From NCBI GenBank assembly GCA_036563645.1, contig DATCMA010000034.1, positions 1-9,554 on the forward strand: a DNA stretch of 9,554 nucleotides, written 5' to 3'. Shown one piece after another: positions 5,983-9,554 of the stretch (position 1 is its first letter; each line of letters opens with the position of its first letter). The notes beneath the pieces are model-generated. The model was not told where the DNA came from. It did not search any database and saw only the letters and a list, made by a program, of their open reading frames with translations. The translations under genes and the position numbers were made by a program. Source of the DNA: DATCMA01 sp036563645 (GTDB taxonomy: Bacteria; Actinomycetota; Actinomycetes; Mycobacteriales; Micromonosporaceae).

Positions 5983-7410
5983 TCAGGGCGCCTCAGCCAA
6001 AGTCACCGTGGTTTTCCGGGTTTCGCCGTCACGGAGGTACGTCACCTCCACCCGATCGCCGACCTTGCCGGATTGCACGGCGGCGACGAGCTCGTCAGAG
6101 TCGTTGATTTCCTTGTCGCCGAACCGCGTGACGATGTCACCGGTGCGCAACCCCGCGCGCTGCGCCGGACCGTTCGGCGTCACCGCGCTGATGAGCGCGC
6201 CACCCGAGGGAGCCCGGGTGACGCTCACCCCGATGTAGGGGTGGCTGATCTTCTCCCCTCTGCGGAGCGCGTCCGCGACGGCCTTGGCCTTGTTGCTCGG
6301 GATCGCAAACCCGAGGCCGATGTTCCCCTGACCCTGCCCCGACGTGGCGATCGCGGTGTTGATGCCGATCACCTCAGCGCGGGTGTTGACCAGCGGACCG
6401 CCCGAGTTGCCCGGGTTGATCGGCGCGTCGGTCTGCAACAGACCGGACATCGTGGTCCGACCGGCGTTGGGCTGGAAGGGATTCTGCTGCCCGCCTGTCT
6501 GGATCGTGCGGTTCTCCGCGCTGATGATCCCGGCGGTCACCGACCCCTGGAGCCCCAGCGGGCTGCCGATCGCGAGCACGGTGTCACCAACCTGCATCGC
6601 GTCGCTGTCGCCGAACGTCGCCGGCGAGAGGTTGTTGACCCCTTCCGCCTTGATGACCGCGAGGTCCGTGCGCGGGTCGGTGCCGATGATCCGGGCTTGG
6701 GCGTTCTTGCCACTGGCGAAGTACACGGTGAGGCCCTGCCCCGCGCCCGCCACCACGTGATTGTTGGTCAGGATGTAGCCGTCCTCGGTGAGGATCACAC
6801 CCGATCCCTCGCTGTTGCCCGTGGCGATGGAGACCACGCTGGGCTGCACCTTGGCGGCGATGTCCGCGAGCGACGAGCGATCGATCACCGGGGCGGGGTT
6901 GGAGACCTGACGGGAGGTCGACTGCGTGGTCCCCCTGTCGGCGAGGGTCAGGGCCACTACTCCCCCTGCGATGCCCGAACCCGCCATCAGCACGAGCGCG
7001 AGCGCACCCACCCCGAGGATCTTCAGGCCGCGATTCGCCCCGCCCGAGCGTGGCGTGGCGGGCTGATCCCACGGCGCCGGCTGCCCAAAGCCGGGGTACG
7101 GGGGCGGTGGGGGTGGGAACGAGCCGGGCTGGCCAGACCCAGGCGCGGTCGACGCCTGCCCTGGGGGTGGGAAGGGCTGCCCCCCGGGGTACGGCGGGTG
7201 GTGCTGCGGACCGCCGTACGGCGCCTGCCACGAGGACTGCCACGGGGTGCCGACGGGCGGTGCGGGGGGCGTGGTGGGCTGGACGACCGTCGCATCGTCG
7301 CGCGCAGTGGAGTCCCCGTGGCCCTGTTCCGCGCGGGGCAACTCCGTGGTCGGCGGTGACGAGTCGGCGGACCCCGTGTGCCGGTCCAGGTTCGTCTCGT
7401 GCTCGCTCAT
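5983..7410 (-). CDS. htrA: HtrA/DegP-type serine protease, membrane-anchored, one PDZ domain (PepD-like)
   Basis: This 475-residue envelope quality-control protease has a cytoplasmic tail of about 128 residues rich in Pro, Gly, Gln and Tyr. A transmembrane helix follows (about 129-156), then an external trypsin-like domain with the triad H218 (TNNHVV), D249 (RTDLAV) and S336 (GNSGGPL), then one PDZ domain (about 391-472) that would bind unfolded or exposed C-termini. The plan and length match mycobacterial PepD (Rv0983, about 464 residues). It follows the sensor kinase gene on the same strand after 62 bp and ends at a clear terminator. The ATG at 7410 is the only sensible start, though the best Shine-Dalgarno (GGAAGG) is 13 bases away, longer than usual. 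The gap before it carries four 11-bp-spaced boxes like PhoP sites, so its expression may be tuned separately from the two genes upstream. Confidence 0.95.
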   Translation of the reverse strand: MSEHETNLDRHTGSADSSPPTTELPRAEQGHGDSTARDDATVVQPTTPPAPPVGTPWQSSWQAPYGGPQHHPPYPGGQPFPPPGQASTAPGSGQPGSFPPPPPPYPGFGQPAPWDQPATPRSGGANRGLKILGVGALALVLMAGSGIAGGVVALTLADRGTTQSTSRQVSNPAPVIDRSSLADIAAKVQPSVVSIATGNSEGSGVILTEDGYILTNNHVVAGAGQGLTVYFASGKNAQARIIGTDPRTDLAVIKAEGVNNLSPATFGDSDAMQVGDTVLAIGSPLGLQGSVTAGIISAENRTIQTGGQQNPFQPNAGRTTMSGLLQTDAPINPGNSGGPLVNTRAEVIGINTAIATSGQGQGNIGLGFAIPSNKAKAVADALRRGEKISHPYIGVSVTRAPSGGALISAVTPNGPAQRAGLRTGDIVTRFGDKEINDSDELVAAVQSGKVGDRVEVTYLRDGETRKTTVTLAEAP

Positions 7411-7431
7411 GGTGTCAGCTTGCCCTTCCGT

Positions 7432-7471
7432 CCTGCGATGCGAATGAGACTTCGCTGAGGGTTCTCTGTGA
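7432..7471 (-). promoter_or_regulatory. Four 7-bp boxes at exact 11-bp period upstream of htrA (PhoP-box-like)
   Basis: On the minus strand TCACAGA (7471-7465), CCTCAGC (7460-7454), TCTCATT (7449-7443) and TCGCAGG (7438-7432) are separated by 4 bases each. All four share C at position 2 and CA at positions 4-5. The known mycobacterial PhoP site is TCACAGC-N4-TCACAGC, and OmpR/PhoB regulators generally bind 11-bp direct repeats. The co-encoded regulator has a PhoP-like DNA-binding domain. Matches range from 4 to 6 of 7, so binding is a prediction. Confidence 0.45.
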
Positions 7472-7472
7472 A

Positions 7473-9032
7473 TCAGGATTCGTCGATGTCATCCTCCGGC
7501 TCGGACACGAGGGGCAATACCACGCGGAACGTACTGCCCTTCCCAGGTTCACTGTCGACGCTGACGTCCCCCTGGTGCGCGGCGACGATCGCGGCGACGA
7601 TCGCCAAGCCGAGACCCGTGCTCGTCGGACTCCCCGGGCGCCGGGTACGGGCCGCGTCACCGCGGTAGAAGCGCTCGAAGACGCGCTCCTTCTGCTCGGG
7701 CGTCAGGCCTTGGCCGGTGTCGATGACTTCGATAACGGCGCGGTCACCCGACGACCTCAGCCGGACGGTCACCGAGGCGTCGGGCGGCGTGTGAGTGATC
7801 GCGTTGGTCAACAGGTTACCCAGGACCTGGCGCAGCCGGGCGTCGTCGGCGCGGACCACGAGCGGGCCGGCGTCCGGGGCGATCTCCAACCGAATCGTCC
7901 GCTCGGGGGCCATCGCCCGCGCCGCCTGCACGGCGTCGCTCGCCAGCACGGGCAGCTCCACCGGGCTGAGGTCCAGCGGCCGCTCGCGATCGAGCCGGGC
8001 CAACAGGAGCAAGTCTTCCACGAGCAGCCCCATGCGCGCCGCCTCGTCCTCGATCCGGCGCATGAGCTTCGCGGTGTCCTCCGGCCCGATGATCGCGCCC
8101 TGGCGGTAGAGCTCGGCGAAGCCGCGGATCGTGGTCAGCGGGGTGCGCAGCTCGTGGGAGGCGTCGGCGACGAACTGCCGCATCCGCTCCTCGGAGCGGC
8201 GTGCCCGCGCCTCGGAGGCTTGCGCGGCGATCGCGGCGTCCCGGGCAGCGGCCTCGGCGGTCCGCGCGGCGGCCTCGGAGGCCGCGCGGGCGGTGAACGC
8301 CGCCTCGATCTGGGCGAGCATCGCGTTGAGGGCGCGGGAGAGCCGCCCCAGCTCGGTGCGCGGCTCCGCTTGCCCCGGTTCCGGGTCCGGGACGCGGCGG
8401 CTCAAGTCGCCCGCGGCGATCGCCCCCGCGGTCTGTTCAATCTCGACCAGCGGCTTGAGGCTGGTCCGGACCACTGCCGCGCCGAGCGCCGCCAAGATGA
8501 TCAAAACGGCGCTCCCGACGAGGAGATCGATCCACAGCAGCTGGCCCACCGCGCGGTCGACGTCCCGCAGGTTCTGCCCCACCCCGATGAGCTGGCCGCT
8601 GGGCAGCCGACCGTAGTACATCCGCCAGCGCAGCGCCCCACCGCGCGCCTTCTGCGTGACGATCTTTCCGAGTCGGTACTGCGTGAAGCCCGCCTCATCC
8701 GTCGGCAACGGCGGGAGGTCATTGAGAGAGAGGCGCTGATCGTACTCGGGCCCTTCCACCTGCCCCCGCCGCGTGACGATCACGAGGTAGTCGGTGGGCG
8801 GCCGCACCCACGCCGCTGAGCCGGGCGGCACGGCCAGGGTCACCTCGCGCAGCGTGTTGACGTACGACCGGAGGTCCGAGTCGATTTGCCGGATGAGGTA
8901 GTTGCGGAGCGCGAACGCGCTGCCCGCACTGATCACGGCGAGGCCGACCGCCATCAGCGCGAGGACCGACGCGACCAGCTTGACGCGTAACGGTACTCGG
9001 CGCAGCGGCGCACTGGGCAGACGGTCTCTCAT
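7473..9032 (-). CDS. Sensor histidine kinase of a two-component system
   Basis: This 519-residue membrane kinase should phosphorylate the regulator encoded just before it. Numbered from the ATG at 9032: transmembrane helix about 16-42, extracytoplasmic sensor about 45-163, second helix about 165-188, HAMP about 189-241. An Ala/Glu/Arg-rich helical stretch (242-285) follows. Next is the dimerisation/phosphoacceptor domain with H293 in ASHELRTP, and then an ATPase domain with N box NLLTNA (406-411), G1 DTGQGL (438-443), F box ERFYRGD and G2 GLGLAI (473-478). The C-terminus is acidic. A GTG two codons upstream (9038) is an equally possible start. Neither has a Shine-Dalgarno, and the gap from the regulator's stop codon is only 15-21 bases, so translation is probably coupled. 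The signal is unknown; the link to HtrA suggests envelope or secretion stress. Confidence 0.95.
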   Translation of the reverse strand: MRDRLPSAPLRRVPLRVKLVASVLALMAVGLAVISAGSAFALRNYLIRQIDSDLRSYVNTLREVTLAVPPGSAAWVRPPTDYLVIVTRRGQVEGPEYDQRLSLNDLPPLPTDEAGFTQYRLGKIVTQKARGGALRWRMYYGRLPSGQLIGVGQNLRDVDRAVGQLLWIDLLVGSAVLIILAALGAAVVRTSLKPLVEIEQTAGAIAAGDLSRRVPDPEPGQAEPRTELGRLSRALNAMLAQIEAAFTARAASEAAARTAEAAARDAAIAAQASEARARRSEERMRQFVADASHELRTPLTTIRGFAELYRQGAIIGPEDTAKLMRRIEDEAARMGLLVEDLLLLARLDRERPLDLSPVELPVLASDAVQAARAMAPERTIRLEIAPDAGPLVVRADDARLRQVLGNLLTNAITHTPPDASVTVRLRSSGDRAVIEVIDTGQGLTPEQKERVFERFYRGDAARTRRPGSPTSTGLGLAIVAAIVAAHQGDVSVDSEPGKGSTFRVVLPLVSEPEDDIDES

Positions 9033-9053
9033 ACGCACACGAACGCGCGAGCG

Positions 9054-9554
9054 TTATTCCGCGGGCTTTCGGAGGACATACCCGACGCCCCGGAGGGTAT
9101 GGATCAACCGAGGCCCGGTCTTGTCAATCTTGCGTCGCAGGTACGAGATGTACGACTCGACGATGTTGTCGTCACCCCGGAAGTCGTAATTCCACACGTG
9201 ATCGAGAATCTGCGCCTTCGACAGCACCCGGTTCGCGTTGAGCATGAGGTAGCGCAGCAGCTTGAACTCCGTCGGTGAGAGCTGCACCGGCTTGCCCGCC
9301 CGGAAGACCTCGTGGGTCTCCTCATCGAGCTCGAGGTCGGCGAAGGTCAGCCGAGCCGACGGTGCCTGGCCGGTGGGGTTGGTACGGCGGAGCACCGCCC
9401 GAATCCGCGCGGTGAGCTCCTCGAGGCTGAACGGCTTGGTGACGTAGTCGTCACCACCGAGAGTCAACCCCCGGATCTTGTCATCGGTGGCGTCGCGAGC
9501 GGTGAGGAAGACGACGGGGGTGCGCTCCCCCGACTCGCGAATCCTCCGCAACAC
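9054..9554 (-). CDS. OmpR/PhoB-family response regulator, PhoP-like (5' end outside window)
   Basis: This is the C-terminal 166 residues of a DNA-binding response regulator; the frame is open at the right edge and the first visible codon (GTG, 9554-9552) is internal. The end of the receiver domain is present, with the conserved Thr (T18 in FLTAR) and Lys (K40 in VTKPF). The phosphorylated Asp lies in the missing N-terminal part of roughly 70 residues. A full winged-helix domain follows (about 65-165), with LSPTEFKLLRYL, the recognition region ILDHVWNYDF...NIVESYISYLRRKID and the wing HTLRGVGYVLR. That stretch is strikingly like mycobacterial PhoP as I remember it. The gene precedes the sensor kinase and HtrA genes on the same strand, so it probably controls this operon or a wider envelope regulon. 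Confidence 0.95.
   Translation of the reverse strand: MLRRIRESGERTPVVFLTARDATDDKIRGLTLGGDDYVTKPFSLEELTARIRAVLRRTNPTGQAPSARLTFADLELDEETHEVFRAGKPVQLSPTEFKLLRYLMLNANRVLSKAQILDHVWNYDFRGDDNIVESYISYLRRKIDKTGPRLIHTLRGVGYVLRKPAE

Noticed and set aside
5827..7359. Open frame of about 510 codons on the plus strand
   Set aside because: It lies antisense to the HtrA gene, reads across that gene's terminator, and its translation is Arg/Gly/Asp-rich with no domain. Long antisense frames are expected in GC-rich DNA.
7050..8819. Open frame of about 589 codons on the plus strand
   Set aside because: It is antisense to parts of the HtrA and sensor kinase genes, whose protein motifs are complete on the other strand. 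The translation has low complexity and no recognisable motif.

Overview
The window looks like chromosomal DNA from a high-GC actinobacterium. The evidence is the strongly G/C-ending codon use, the frequent GTG starts, and the gene families present: a membrane-anchored Ser/Thr kinase with a Pro-rich linker, an FHA protein, and an HtrA protease with a long Pro/Gly-rich cytoplasmic tail next to an OmpR-type two-component system. The protein styles would fit Streptosporangiales, Acidothermus-like or related thermophilic actinobacteria, but I cannot fix the genus.

Layout, left to right. (1) 1-68, minus: the start of an unidentified gene that runs off the left edge and has GT-rich codon use unlike the rest. 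(2) 257-835, plus: a small three-helix membrane protein. (3) 858-2910, minus: two genes in series, a patatin-like phospholipase followed by an FHA protein. The FHA protein also carries what looks like a degenerate NYN/PIN-type domain and a zinc knuckle. (4) 2911-3102: a divergent intergenic region with an inverted repeat beside the patatin start and three copies of a 22-bp tandem repeat built on GTTGACA. (5) 3103-4449, plus: a Ser/Thr protein kinase. (6) 4471-5790, minus: a MalK/MsiK/UgpC-type ABC ATPase without permease or binding-protein genes beside it, preceded by a near-perfect 22-bp palindrome. (7) 5983-9554, minus: response regulator (partial, cut by the right edge), sensor histidine kinase and HtrA-type protease, in that transcription order. 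A clear rho-independent terminator follows the protease gene.

Two signalling modules stand out. The first is a kinase / patatin / FHA neighbourhood. The kinase could phosphorylate Thr residues that the FHA domain reads, with a lipid hydrolase encoded between them; this functional link is inferred from position only. The second is an envelope-stress-type operon (regulator, sensor, HtrA) laid out like mycobacterial mprA-mprB-pepD, although the regulator's DNA-binding domain reads more like mycobacterial PhoP. In the 62-bp gap before the protease gene there are four 7-mers spaced exactly 11 bp apart that resemble the known PhoP box (TCACAGC-N4-TCACAGC). This is the most testable new observation in the window.

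I see no tRNA, rRNA, CRISPR array, intact insertion sequence or replication origin.
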